From contig JAPTHN010000012.1 of the NCBI GenBank assembly GCA_026936325.1, positions 44,978,263 through 45,042,262 on the forward strand: 64,000 nt of DNA. The letters run 5' to 3'. Source of the DNA: Platynereis dumerilii (taxonomy: Eukaryota > Annelida > Polychaeta > Phyllodocida > Nereididae). The number at the start of each line of letters is the position of its first letter. Position 1 is the first letter of the stretch. The position numbers and the translations under genes were made by a program. Below the pieces are notes generated by a model that was not told the DNA's origin, did no database searches, and was given only the letters and a program-made list of their open reading frames with translations. Of the stretch, positions 50,202 through 62,110 are shown in pieces.

Positions 50202-50466
50202 TATATCAAACACAGGAAGCAGTTCTTCGAATTTTTCAGTTGATTTCGGAGCATTCCAGTCAGTGTCAATGCAACATTTTTTCGACAAAAGTAAAATGAT
50301 AAAATGAGCATTCAAACATTTGGTACTTTTAATGTATATCGGACACAGAAACCAGTTCTCCGCATCTTTTAGTTGCTTTAGGAGCATTCCAGAAGGTGTC
50401 AATGCAACATTTTTTCTGCAGAAATAAAAAGATATAATGCCTTTTCAAACATTTGGTACTTTTAAT
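50202..50466 (+). repeat. 133-bp tandem duplication, unit B only
   Basis: tatatcaaacacagg at 50202 recurs as tatatcggacacag at 50335, and the following ggagcattccag, gtgtcaatgcaacatttttt and ttcaaacatttggtactttt words recur in order. Unit A has one copy (about 38915-39060). The copies differ at about 15 percent of positions, so the event is not very recent. Confidence 0.8.
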
Positions 50467-51651
50467 GTTTATTGCAATATGTAGGCAGATTGATTATTAT
50501 CGATAAAATACAACATTAGCATAACAAATTTCTGAGATATCGAAGTATTACTGTTCATTTATTTCACCTGAACAAAATTATTTTAACGGTGATATGTTTT
50601 CTTTCACTAATATAAATCACGAAAATCAGAGTACCAAATAGTCAAGAAAGCAAATACATTAGGCTTACGACTAATGTCAACACAAAGTCTATAGATGTTT
50701 TTTTACTCTTCTGATGAAACAGTAAGATAGAATGCAATTTTTTAGTTAGCAGAATGACTTAATTTCCAAGTATTCACAATTCTTGTCGGGAAACACCATG
50801 GATTGTTGCAGCTAATTCATTTGAAGGCTGACATTTCTGTAAAGAAAAAAATCACTCTTACTAAAAGCAAAGATGTTTCTGCAGGTGTTTCAGATGTTTC
50901 AGCTAAAATAACTGTCAAGCAAATTCGAGTTATAAAAAGAAGATCCATTTTAAGTTTTGTTGACATGAGGAGGCTGCTTGTGCTTGAGCTATTTATAGAT
51001 AAGCATCCATTTGTCACAAGAAAGTCAGAAGACAAAGAACCTGTCATATATTAAAACTTTTTCACTTGCGGAACCATGTAACAACATCTCCTAGTCCTTC
51101 CACGTTTAAACTGACCGTTCAAAATCAGGAGCCTATGGCCTCTGAGTTTATTTTTACTGATTGAGAGAATTCAAATGAGAGATTTCAAAAGTTCCATGTG
51201 ACTGTTAAGAGTCTCATGATAAGGCCTACAGTCATTATAATTTTTTTCATTCATCAAGTTCCAGACGATATAATATTTAGCAAACATTTGAAAAACAGCT
51301 CATCTGATACTTTCATCTGCCTTCAATGATTACTTCCTCCATGGAATTCAAATGAAAGAATTCAGAGGTTCATGGTGACTGTTGGAGTCTTATTATTACA
51401 CATACATATTTTCTTCATCAGGTTCCAAGACTGAGTAGCGTGCAGTCAAAAGATACATATAACCAGCATGTGAAAAATAACTCCTGTGACACTTTCATTT
51501 CTGGAACATCTGCCTGCAATGATTACTCCGTCTACAAATTTTTCTCTGACGTGTGAAAGAAACTGCCTTCAATACATTATGCCCACACAATTTGCAGGTT
51601 CATTCATATGTTGGCCATGATTGACTTCTGGCTTGAAGTTGCAATGGTGTT

Positions 51652-52815
51652 CAGGGGCGTAGCCAGAAACCAGGTAAGGGGGGGGTTTGTTCCAGATGAC
51701 TTTGGCGAGGCCCGAAGGGCCGAAGCCTATTCGGCAGGGGTTTGGGGGCCGCTTTAGGCCCCAAAAGGCCAACGGATTTTATGTTGCTGGATATTGATTC
51801 TGAGCAATTAAAAGGCTATTATTCTTTCATGTAAGGTCTGGTATAAAAGGCCAAAATGCTGGTTTTTTTAAACTTTTCTGTAAGTTATCATTATATAAAG
51901 TATTTGAGAATCCCTCCTTACTCAGCGCAGCAATGATAAGGATACGGCAAAAGTGTCCAATAATGTGTTTTTTTTTAAATTTTGTTTGTGCTTTGGATTG
52001 GATTGGAATATTTGTCAAGTTGCAAGGGAACGTGTGAATATAAACTCTCATCTTTGGGTTGTTAGCATAATCAGAGACAGCACTGGAGATTCCTATACAA
52101 ATAACATAAATTTATGTAAGTTATAAATACATCAGCCCCTATTCTAAATACAATATGCAAGGGAGTGATTTTCTGGAATCTAAATCCATTGATTTTAAAA
52201 CTTTATCATAGACTTCTGGGTTTAAAATGACCAACATTCTCCAATTGACAAACATGCTACCTGATATGGTTGGTCTTTTGGTAAAGTGAAGGAATGCAAA
52301 AAGTGTCTCTCAGAAGAAAACACCATAAATCTAAAAGATAATTCTTAAAAATAAAAGTGGCGTTTCAGAAGAACAATTTTCAGGCCCGAAAGTCTTGATT
52401 TTCCATATATTTACATCAAAGCCGACCAGCAGACATTCCTCCGATTTATATTCTCGACCCATTAGAGTTGTTATACAGGGCTCATCTGGCAAAATACACT
52501 TTATTACACTAAAATATCAACAGATGCAATTTATGTTAAAAATAGGTTAGATTTAAAAAAGAACGAGTCCAAAAAATATTAAAAATTTTTGTAAAATCCG
52601 CGCTCATTGTAATATGGGTCTGACGTCGAGAAAAAGCCCTGGAAGAAACTTTTGCGATAAAAAATATAATTTTAGAATTGTATTTTTGCATAAAGTTCAC
52701 ATACTTTTGGCACTTGTGAGGACTTACTTTTAAAAGTCTGGAAAATGTGACTTTTAGTTTTGGGCCAAAGGGGGGGGTTCTGACCCCTATATCCCCCCCC
52801 TTGGCTACGCCCCTG
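51652..52815. mobile_element. hAT-type transposon with 8-bp target duplication, unit B only
   Basis: The ends caggggcgtagccag and ttggctacgcccctg are inverted. They are flanked by identical atggtgtt at 51644-51651 and 52816-52823. Unit A shows the empty site with a single copy (gcaatggtgttgtcaaatga at about 40406). CAGGGGCG ends and an 8-bp duplication fit the hAT superfamily. The 1164-bp interior has no recognisable transposase; a 104-codon minus frame at 52536-52850 crosses the right end. GC-rich ends (gcgaggcccgaagggccg near 51704) contrast with an AT-rich middle. Confidence 0.96.
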
Positions 52816-53079
52816 ATGGTGTTATCAACAGAAGCCAAACCCAATACCAAGTAATACCTGTGGCGGATATGCCCGAAGGGGTGACATATTGTTGTATATT
52901 TGAAGTACTATGTTTGAATGCAAGTAATATCAAGAGGCAATTAGCAGCTCTGGGTGCCATGTTAAACTACTCTATTTCATAAGGCAGATTTTGGAACTAG
53001 AGAGACGGAATTACATATACAAAAATGTCATAGTGAAGACTGTTTCACAGAATCTAAAGGTGCTACTCAATTATAAATA

Positions 53080-54714
53080 TAGTACAACCCAATAAATTTT
53101 CCGAGCTGATGCCCTCACTAGCACTCCCCTATACAGCCTGGCACATCCACTACTTTGCCCTCACTTGCTTGCCCTTGCCCTCCTGAGTTAACAATTCCAT
53201 TCTACCCTTGCCAGGTGTCCCCATCTATTGCAATATGCTTCAATTAACTGCTGCTGGATTCTTTAATAGCAATTTGTTTAATGGCAATTCACATGATTTC
53301 ATATCTCTGAATTAATGTATGACCTAACTGTATTTTCTTTTTAGAAATACTACTGGATTTAGTGAAAACTTATCACATATTTAATGCTGAATTTATGAAC
53401 ATAAAATTTGAATTCTAGATTGAGATCTAGTCTATACGAATTATTTAAATATTTAAATATATTTGAATTAAGATATTTGTAATTAATTGGATATGCTGCA
53501 AATGTTGTTAGAATATAATGAGGATTGTTTTAATTTGGATCATCTATATTCCTTTTTTAAAATTCAGTTTGAGAATTAGTGTAATTCAGGTAAAATAACC
53601 CAGTTCTATTTTTGTAAGACAATGTGAGTCAAACACATAACAAGCTTTGGAATTTTTTCGATGTCAAGTGTTAAATGAATTATTAATTCAATAAAAATAT
53701 GTTTAATCATATTTGAAGCAATCCAAGGAAACACCATTTTGTTTTTGATTTGACAACATATCCGCCATTTGCTTTTTTCACACCTTTCGGCGCAAATCAA
53801 AACATCATGATTTACAGGCTGATACGTGCCTAATCGTTAAAGATACATCATTTTTACGTCCACCATCATATTTAGCACCTTCTAAATGATATATCTACCT
53901 TTTTAAATTATGTTTCTAGCCTTATTTTAACCATAATTAGAACAGTTTTCGTTTTAACCTTTTTCTGGTTAAATCGGCGCTTCTACGGAAATCGGAACAC
54001 AATATTTAGTCTACAGGCTTATGTTAATTCTAAATAATGTGATTTTAAGCATTACTGAATTTAAATTGATCACATCTATAATTTCAATTTGTTAAATTAT
54101 ACATGGCTTGTTGGCATTAGTTTATTTTCGTTTATTTATTAAATTGTTGAGTGTGCATGAGGGTTAAACACAAATTAACATGATAATACATTAATCAGTA
54201 ATTCTTGTGAAGGCTGTCAGGGCATATATATATATTTACATAGTCTTTTATAATTTTTTAATGCTATACTATGATTTTGTCTAACGAAAAATGTTCTTAG
54301 GTGAACGAAATAACCATTTCTATACTTGCAATTAATTTATATTGTATTTCACTAATGCCATATATATAAAAATGTCACTAAATTGGCTAAATAAATCATA
54401 AATTAAAAAATATCTAAAACTACCTTTGATAATTAGGTTCATTTGTTTAATTATTATGACATAATGTTACATCTATTTGACTTTAGAGGAAGAACTAATG
54501 TAACAACATAATTGCAAGACATTGAACAATTTTGCAATCAACTGTTCCGACTGTTGTTGTGTTTAATTAGCACCAGAGGACAGGAGTGTACGGGGTTTTC
54601 CCAGAAGGGCATGGAAGGGCAAGCAAGTGAGGGCTTCAGCAGAGATGTGAGTGGTTGGGAGTGAGGGCATCTTCCTAGGGCATGGGATTTAGGAAAATTT
54701 ATTGGGTTGTACTG
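53080..54714. mobile_element. 1.6-kb TA-flanked DNA transposon, unit B only
   Basis: The left end tagtacaacccaataaattt and the right end aaatttattgggttgtactg are inverted, about 24 bp, with subterminal gccctcactt and ttgcttgccctt words also inverted. TA flanks both sides (53078-53079, 54715-54716). Unit A lacks it near 40670. The interior is very AT-rich and shows no transposase frame. A non-autonomous Tc1/mariner-group element is the best guess; the long subterminal repeats are a secondary feature. Confidence 0.88.
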
Positions 54715-56285
54715 TAGGCCTGTTTTACTTAACCATGTCCATTGTCCAAGGCATTGTTATTGTCCTTGCTTCCACAAGCAGTTTAGTTTATAATTATTAG
54801 CCTTGACCCACGAGAAAAAACATCACCCATTTTACTGGTGGCACTGTATAAACACCATAACATGAATTGAGACCAACTGACACAATGTGTTTGCACAATC
54901 TGCAATATTCAACAATAGTCTGTGTCACTTCTTCGTGTAATATTTCTTTCAGATCGATATTGCCAATAACCTTTGGTATTTGTGCCACTTTCATTGCGGA
55001 AGGTTGCTAGTTATTTGATTGCAGGGTTCGTCAGGCAGCGGGGTGCCATCATGAAGGGCTGTCAGCAAACAACAAACTGGACTCAATTACACAACTTCGG
55101 TTCCAAAACACGTGATTTGCTATTATGAGAAAAGCAGTGAAAACATACAAGTATGCATCCATTATCACATAGGCCTACTTTCAGTGAGGTTTATTACAAA
55201 ATTTGTAAAATATTATATAGCAATATGTATGAACATAAAGAAAGACATCCTTGTGCAATGTGCGCTGTGTACAACTGGCATATAGTAATAAAATAACTCA
55301 TGATGTATTTTACCATTTGTGTCTTCCCACGTGTAGTGATGCACTACCAAATAATGGGGCTGGTACTTGATTCCAAATATGTTCTTCTGATATCTCATGA
55401 TTGCATGACACCTGAGCAAGAAACAACTTCATCACTCTCAGAGCAGGCTGGAGTCAGGGAAGGTCGTGCAAGATAGTACTGCACTCAACACTCTATGCAT
55501 GATTATTTGAGCATGCAGAGCTAGTAAAACAAGTAGATACAGTGTATATAATCAATAGATTTTAAGAATAGGAATATTTTTTTGAAACGGAAATGAGAAG
55601 CTTTACTTTCAAATGTAACCAAAAACTAAAAATCATGACACAAATGTTAAATTAATAACAATCTCTCCCAGAAAATCTGGTTTTCCAGTGATACTAATTT
55701 TCCAATGACTGGGAGACCAAATCTGTTAACTGGGTGACCAAATGGTCTTCCATTTACTATGTTAAAAAATGTACCTGTTTGTGCTGAATCATTTTGGTTT
55801 GTTAATATATAATTTTATATATCCATAGAACCTACCTATTTTCTTGACAAACGGGTATTCGGATTCCAATTAACATCAATTATTTGTAGCTTATTGAATA
55901 TTTCAAATAACGTATTCAACATTTATGTAATTATACTAGAGGCTACAGGAGGTCCTTTTAAATCAATATAGAACTCTCTTTCCTTGATTAGTAAATATAA
56001 TTTACAAGTGGTATTTGGCGCATTTTAGCAGTTTTTCTGATTCAGGTATGAAATTCCTGCATATATAGTAATTGCTCTGAGGTGTATGCACTCTTATTTT
56101 GATTTATCATCAGCCCACAATCTACCTTTACTTGGCCTTTACTTGGGTGTACGGTAATTCATCTTCAAATGTATCTTATTTGAACGAGGCCAGAAGTTTA
56201 TTCACTTGGAATACCCCAAATTAGTTGAGAGATATCATTTAGGCACATCAGAATAACAAGAATTAATCAACTGGAAACAATTTTT

Positions 56286-56523
56286 GCTTGGGTAGACATT
56301 AGCGCTGTGATTTTCAGATGTGATGATGACACCATTTCCAGTAAAAACATGATTTTTCAGAGGAAGAAAAAATGTCCTACTGTTACGGGAGGTTCTAACT
56401 TCTTGCTTGGGTAGACATTAGCGCTGTGATTTTCAGATGTGATGATGACACCATTTCCAGTAAAAAACATGATTTTTCAGAGGAAGAAAAAATGTCCTAC
56501 TGTTACGGGAGGTTCTAACTTCT
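56286..56523 (+). repeat. 119-bp near-perfect tandem duplication, unit B only
   Basis: gcttgggtagacattagcgc through gggaggttctaacttct occurs twice in succession (56286-56404, 56405-56523), differing only by one A in an A run. Unit A has one diverged copy at about 42205-42325. Very recent event, or a possible assembly artefact. Confidence 0.95.
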
Positions 56524-57507
56524 GACTACTAAAAAACATTTTGATACTGATTTAAAAACAATATTCTATTTGGCTTGAGCATTCTGTGAATGCTCCTAAT
56601 GCCTAGAAAACGAACTCAATTTGCCTGCTTTTCTTCTAACCCAAATGTTGCAGCACATGGAAAACACAAATAAAGAAAATTGGAGCTTTGGGTAGTGCAG
56701 TAACTGCAGTTTGATGTGTCCAAAGAAGCTCTTGAATGTTTTGCAGAACGATAGGGTCGTGGGTTCCTTGTTATATGTTTCTGCAAACGTGTATGTTTGC
56801 AACGGTTAAGCTACTTGGGAACAATGAAACAGACAAATATTCAATTCTGAATATAGGCCTAAGGTTTTTTTTCCTCCAGGTGTCTCGTTAAAAATGACAT
56901 ATTGTTACCATGGGTTTAAAAGCAAGGCAATCTCTGCAACTGTCGACCATTAGTAAGATATATATGCTTGCCATGCTTGTCAGAAGCTTCATTCTGTAAG
57001 CCCACCCACGTTTCAAAAAGTTTAGCATATACTTATCCCATGCTTATACTCTTACAAGTTCCTGGAATGGAGTTTAAACAATTTATTATATATCCTCCGA
57101 TGACTCTGCGTAATGCATTTGAGAAATACATACATGTGCATGATTAGATATCCTGAATTTCAAAAATATTCCAGACATTACTACAATTAGCAGTCAGTTA
57201 ATTCAAAGCATAATTCTGAACAGCTTTCTGTTCATGGCTCAAGTTTGAAATAAGGATCTATGGATGGTCTAGTCATAAACACGCAGTAGCCCATCACAAA
57301 AAGTTCTTGCTTCATGTCCCTTCTATATGTGTATAATGCTTGTATCTGCATAATTCATTTATCATGGAGTCCAATGGCAAATTGTTTGGTGCCAATTCAA
57401 TGTTTTCATCTACTCCTTTGAAGTGCAATTTTAACCAGTACAAATCGCCAGCAAGTTGACCTTCTGCAAATTATTATTTCTCAAATGATACCATTGCTGC
57501 CCTTGAT

Positions 57508-57715
57508 GAATGGTAACAGGATAGCTTTCACAGTAAAAAAGCCTAAATGACATCATAAGGTTCTCTGGAGAAGACAAAACAAGATTTAGTGTCAAAAAAC
57601 CTTGTAGGATATCCGATGGGAATCAGATGCAATCCTTTCTGTTGTTGTATGAGCAATATATTCACTCAAGGATAACTTGTGAATTAATGCACCCAGCAGG
57701 CTCCCAATCAGCATC
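57508..57715 (+). repeat. Repeat M, copy 4
   Basis: Right-hand M copy of unit B, orthologous to M2 at 43377. Intact through gcacccagcaggctcc. Confidence 0.85.
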
Positions 57716-57744
57716 ACTTTTGCTGTTGAGTTGTGGTTGGATTT

Positions 57745-58035
57745 GGTTGATGGATGGATAGATAGATAGGATGAGTGCAGCCCACTAAGCCCAGTTCTGG
57801 GCACTCACGAAGGTTAATTGATGACATGGGAGAGAGTGGGAGTCATCAACATGTTACACATTTACCCCAAGTGAGGGATCTTTTACTTTCCCAGTATAGA
57901 CACTGATACAAGGGGCTGCCAATTTAATGTCTCATCCGAAAGACGTCCAGCTGGGATTTTGCTCATGAAGGTACATCGTAAATTTTTGGTTTCCCACACG
58001 GCACCTGAGGTTCGAACCCATGCAAGCAAATACGT
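57745..58035 (-). mobile_element. SINE (family 2), unit B only
   Basis: On the minus strand: B-box-like ggttcgaacctc (about 58018), core tttcggatgagacattaaat, ttgtatcagtgtctat and taaaagatccctcac, then gcccagaactgggctta and a TATC tail at 57745-57765. No clear A box, so the head is partial or diverged. The aligned place in unit A (about 43605-43680) has unrelated sequence. Core words are shared with families 1 and 3. Confidence 0.85.
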
Positions 58036-58229
58036 AGGCTATAAACGAAATTGTACATGTTACAGTTGCCAATGGTGATTTTGTGACCACCTTTTTTGTT
58101 GTTGTTCTTGTGCTCAAATAGAATACACTCACATTGAATGTATGTACCTTCTACCGCCAGTTCTCAATAAACCAAAATGAAACATAAAACAAATTACATA
58201 TGGCAGGAAAAATGTATCTATACTGTGGT

Positions 58230-58500
58230 ATTAGTTGTCGAAATTCTATCCTTTTTAGAGCTAGAAGTTGTTTGATGACCATAGGATTATTCCAGTCAGA
58301 CAGCCATTAAAAGTCTTTGTTTGGATTTTATCAGCAAGACCAAAAATGGGCAATGAGATCACAATGAAATCCCAGGAAATTCCCTGGCTTGGAAGGAAGC
58401 AATGTATTCAGTAGCCAGACGTTAAATAGACAGGCGGAAAACAAGGAGAGTAAACAAAGACAGGGTTTAAAAAGCCAGGAGAAATCAGGAATTATTCAGG
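58230..58500 (+). repeat. Repeat R, copy 3 (longest)
   Basis: Matches 43900-44027 through aatgggcaatgagatcacaa and then continues past the point where the unit-A copy is cut. Inverted relatives lie at 31360-31560 and 61900-62110. A short open frame (…SQEIPWLGRKQCIQ) is shared loosely with the 61.9-kb copy, but similarity runs on past its stop codon, so the likeness is of DNA rather than protein. Confidence 0.75.
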
Positions 58501-59006
58501 AGCGGTTCTATTGTCTGTCAAAGATGAGCGTTTGATATCTCTGTTCAATGCAAAAGCATAAAAAAATCATTAATGCTGTTTCCACCTTTTTACTACAAAC
58601 CAAGGCTAAATGGATTTCAATAATTTTCACTCTATAGATGTAACCCAGTATGCATTGTGCGCCAACTTTAGATCCATTACAACAAATGAGTATTAACAGA
58701 ATCCCCTGATAACTAATGCGTGCAATATTGTGTTTCGGCCTCATTCATGCCATTATGTCTTCACCAATAATCATGCACATATATATATCCTATGCGTGAC
58801 CTGTTTCTGACTCCAATACATTCAGAAAGTGACAAAGTTGTGTCTGTCTCTGGTGTCATGAAATCATACTCCATCCAGGGAAAGATATCTGAGAACAAGT
58901 GCATACCATGTTAAACAGTAATGCATCTCATATGAAGAGATGAATGGAAGAAGAATATCAAGAGTATTATTCTGCATGGTGCACACATTTTGATATTACT
59001 TGCATA
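58501..59006. other. No recognisable feature
   Basis: AT-rich unique DNA to the right of unit B; no gene or repeat seen. Confidence 0.5.
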
Positions 59007-59014
59007 CACAGCAC

Positions 59015-59133
59015 CTAGGGGCGTATCTACAAATGGCCTGAGGGGGGGGCGATTACATGGGGTGAATACGAGGCGCTTCGCGGGGTTTCCTATCTCTTCC
59101 ATGTTAATTTTTGGCCCCCTAAATACGCCACTG
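59015..59133. mobile_element. 119-bp hAT MITE with perfect 8-bp target duplication
   Basis: The left end ctaggggcgtatctac and the right end taaatacgccactg are imperfect inverted repeats. Identical cacagcac copies flank it at 59007-59014 and 59134-59141. The interior has a G run and gaggcgcttcgcggggtt. Too short to encode anything; it must have been moved by a transposase supplied elsewhere. Confidence 0.92.
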
Positions 59134-59141
59134 CACAGCAC

Positions 59142-61899
59142 TCAATATATGACAAGTTGTCACTCTTTTTTAGTTAATAAGCGATGTGGGTATGGGGTTT
59201 GCAATATTGATCAATTAGTCGATGAAACTGTGCATCATCACTTGACGCAGCTATTATCCTGACAACAATTTTTTGAAAAATTGACTGACCTGACAGTTTT
59301 GTAAGACATAATGAACACAGTGTTTCTTTTCCATGTTTTTCTCTCTGTCAGTGACTAAATTACTACTGCATGAGGCTAAAAGAAAAAAACCTTGACAACC
59401 CTGCAATTTGTATGTCGTATTATATTTTTAATGCAGTTTCATTTACATCTCGTACAAGAAATGGAGAGAGCAGGTGTTCCGGAAATGAACGTGCAAAATA
59501 CAGTTATCTTTCAAAATGCCTTCTAAATATATTACACACTTTTCTTCTTTTTTCACAGTCAAAAAACCTTCAAGAAAGCATGGGACCAAAAACGACTATT
59601 GATAACTGTTGATCTCTGTCACTCAGAAGCTCTGTTTTTTTGTTTTTGTTTGCTTTGTAGTTGTTTCTTTGAGAATGACAAGGTCTTTCTTTTTTCTTAA
59701 ATATCATTTACATACAAAAAATATCATATTAGGGGGCATCGAACCCACAAAAGAGTTATGTGCGGATTCACCAAATTGAAATGGAAGAAATGAGATGAGT
59801 GACGAGATCTTCAAACAAACTTTAAAAGGCTTGGTCTCCATTCTCATATTATACAAAGAGAAAAATTCCTTTTTTGACGAAAGTCACATGGCACCGGAAG
59901 GAAACCAACAAACCCCGTTTCACATTTTTGGCCACAACCACAAACTTAAATCTCCAAAAAACACAGCTGTGTATTTGAAAAGACTAATAAGGCTGTTCTG
60001 TGTCAGCTGTCATTCTGCTTATAGTATACACTGGTCGGTATTGAAGTATCCATTCATTCACAGATATTCCATTCACCATCAGCCTGACGGTACTGCGTCA
60101 GGCTTGATGTTGCCAATCTCTCTGTGCACCATGCGAATAGTCACTATGACATGAGCTAATTTCAGCTGAATCACTTTATAAATCAACAAGGATTATATAC
60201 CATGAAGTTTACAGTAAATTAATGCTCTTCCTGTGTACATCTCCACATAACGGTGATTTACAGATTGAGCATTGCAGATAAATCTAAATAATTGCCGACA
60301 TGGTGGTGAGATACAATTTGGCACTGTGAACATTTATTTCGATATATATGCACTCACCGTGACTCACTCGCATATATCATAATGCTGTTCCATCTTTCTC
60401 ACTATTAAATACCAACCTGTTTAAAACACTACGCACACCATAGAATTGCGGACAGTAAGTTGAGCTAATGTGTCTCTGATTCTAGAGAAATATAAACTTT
60501 GCTTTTAGGAAGAGTAAGTTTCTTTTACAGTAATCGGAGCTTGACAGCCCTTCTAGACAAAATACCCGTACAGTAGACTGGGTTCACAAACTTGGGTTGC
60601 ACTTTCTTGGAACATTAGAAACTGTAAGGCATCTTTTAGTGATCCACCTGCTGCTCAACTTATCATGTTCCAGCAATATTAATTCTGAATTTATGGTAAC
60701 CCATGATGATTCAAACAACAATAAGAACAACAGCTCATGAATTTCTTTAAAAAAGGAATGGTTGGACAAAAGTTGATGTTGAAGGTTATTTTTGATCACC
60801 TTTCAGTAAGCCAAGATATGGTTAAAATAAAAATAAATGTATACCTACAGTCCAAAATGCTTATTCAATATTTCCTGCATTGCACTTTCTATACCAACAC
60901 ATGCCTTATTTCAACAGCTAGACCAAGGCTCGGCTCATAGAAATAATCCACACAATTTAGTATGCTAAAGCTCTTGCGATGTCTGTGTTCAGAAATAACA
61001 CTGTCAAGTGTCATTCTGTAGTTGTTACTTTGGTTACTGACGACATGTGACATTGTCCAACAAGGTCACATGGAGCCCAATACTGCCCTCTCTGGGACAC
61101 TAACTCACCGTGATTGGTCATTTAATCTCCATCTTTGGTCCAGACCAATCAGAGCATAGTAATTTATTGGTGGCCAAATGACTCCATTTGTTGTAAATTG
61201 TACAATAAAGCATTTGATTATTTTCTTGGCATAGAACAAGGCTATTTTTGTCCCCGACAAATTTGCTTCTGAAAAGATTTGCTTCCAAATGAGGACAGTT
61301 AAGATAATTTGGAATCTAATCACAAAACATACATCGCACATATGATTATGTCATGGTTCAACATTCTTCAGTGGCTTTTAAGTGAGATACCCATGGATAC
61401 TGATGTAAACAAATATTTGTTTCTATCCATCTTGTCTGCATATTATACTGAATGAAAATACTATAGCACCGTTTGGTCTCTAATTCTCAAATGTATTGGT
61501 GATCGATTAAATTCATTTAAATATATAATGTAGAATTATCTGATAAAGCAAAAGGAAATCAGATATACATTTATTTCATATGGTAGATGCATTAGGATTT
61601 CAGATATTCTAGATTATTGGCAATAGGAGATAGTTGATGATAAATCCACAAAAACGTAGGACATAATTATTTTGATCAAGTGACGTCAAAAATAATTCTA
61701 ATAACTCAAACAAATACAGCTATAAGAAATTTTCTTATCTATTTAAAATAGTACTTTTTATCTTAAAAATTGGGGAAAATATCATTCAATCAAGTGGTCA
61801 ACCCCTACGTTTGCAGTGAGTCATCAACAACCATCATTGACATTACAATGAATATGGAGGCTAATTGTAATTCCGACACAAGTAGCATTCCTGGAAGAT
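59142..61899. other. No supported gene
   Basis: AT-rich DNA. The frame at 59795-60154 (119 codons, plus) is the longest here; I see no domain, signal peptide or transmembrane pattern, and no neighbouring gene to support it. Confidence 0.5.
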
Positions 61900-62110
61900 T
61901 TAAATCATACATCAAATTGTTTTACTCTTCTTATTTTCCATCAGTCTATTTGGTTTTTTGGCAATTGAACACATTGCTTCTCTCTAAGCCAGGGAATTTC
62001 CTTGGATTCAATTGCCCATTTGTGGCCTCGTTGATCATTCCAAATAATTGCTTTTAATTGCTGTCTGACTTGAATAACTGAGTGGTTTTCAAAGACTTTC
62101 TGGCTTGCAG
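61900..62110 (-). repeat. Repeat R, copy 4 (inverted)
   Basis: On the minus strand the words attattc.agtcagacagc, aattaaaag, aaatgggcaat, aaggaaattccctggctt and gaagcaatgt match 58285-58410 with small gaps, at about 75 percent by eye. A 90-codon minus frame covers it, but the conservation is not codon-like. Confidence 0.7.

Larger units (their letters stand above)
44080..58365. repeat. Tandem segmental duplication, unit B (about 14.3 kb)
   Basis: Second copy of 31706-44027, same orientation. It is about 2 kb longer, mainly from a hAT element (51652-52815), a TA-flanked element (53080-54714), about 780 bp at 48500-49280, a SINE near 57.8 kb and two local tandem duplications. These are offset by B's lack of the 960-bp element, the 725-bp and 295-bp segments and the GC-rich MITE. 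No gene is supported in it. Confidence 0.93.

Noticed and set aside
59795-60154. 119-codon plus-strand open frame
   Set aside because: No domain or motif recognised; average length for a chance frame here.
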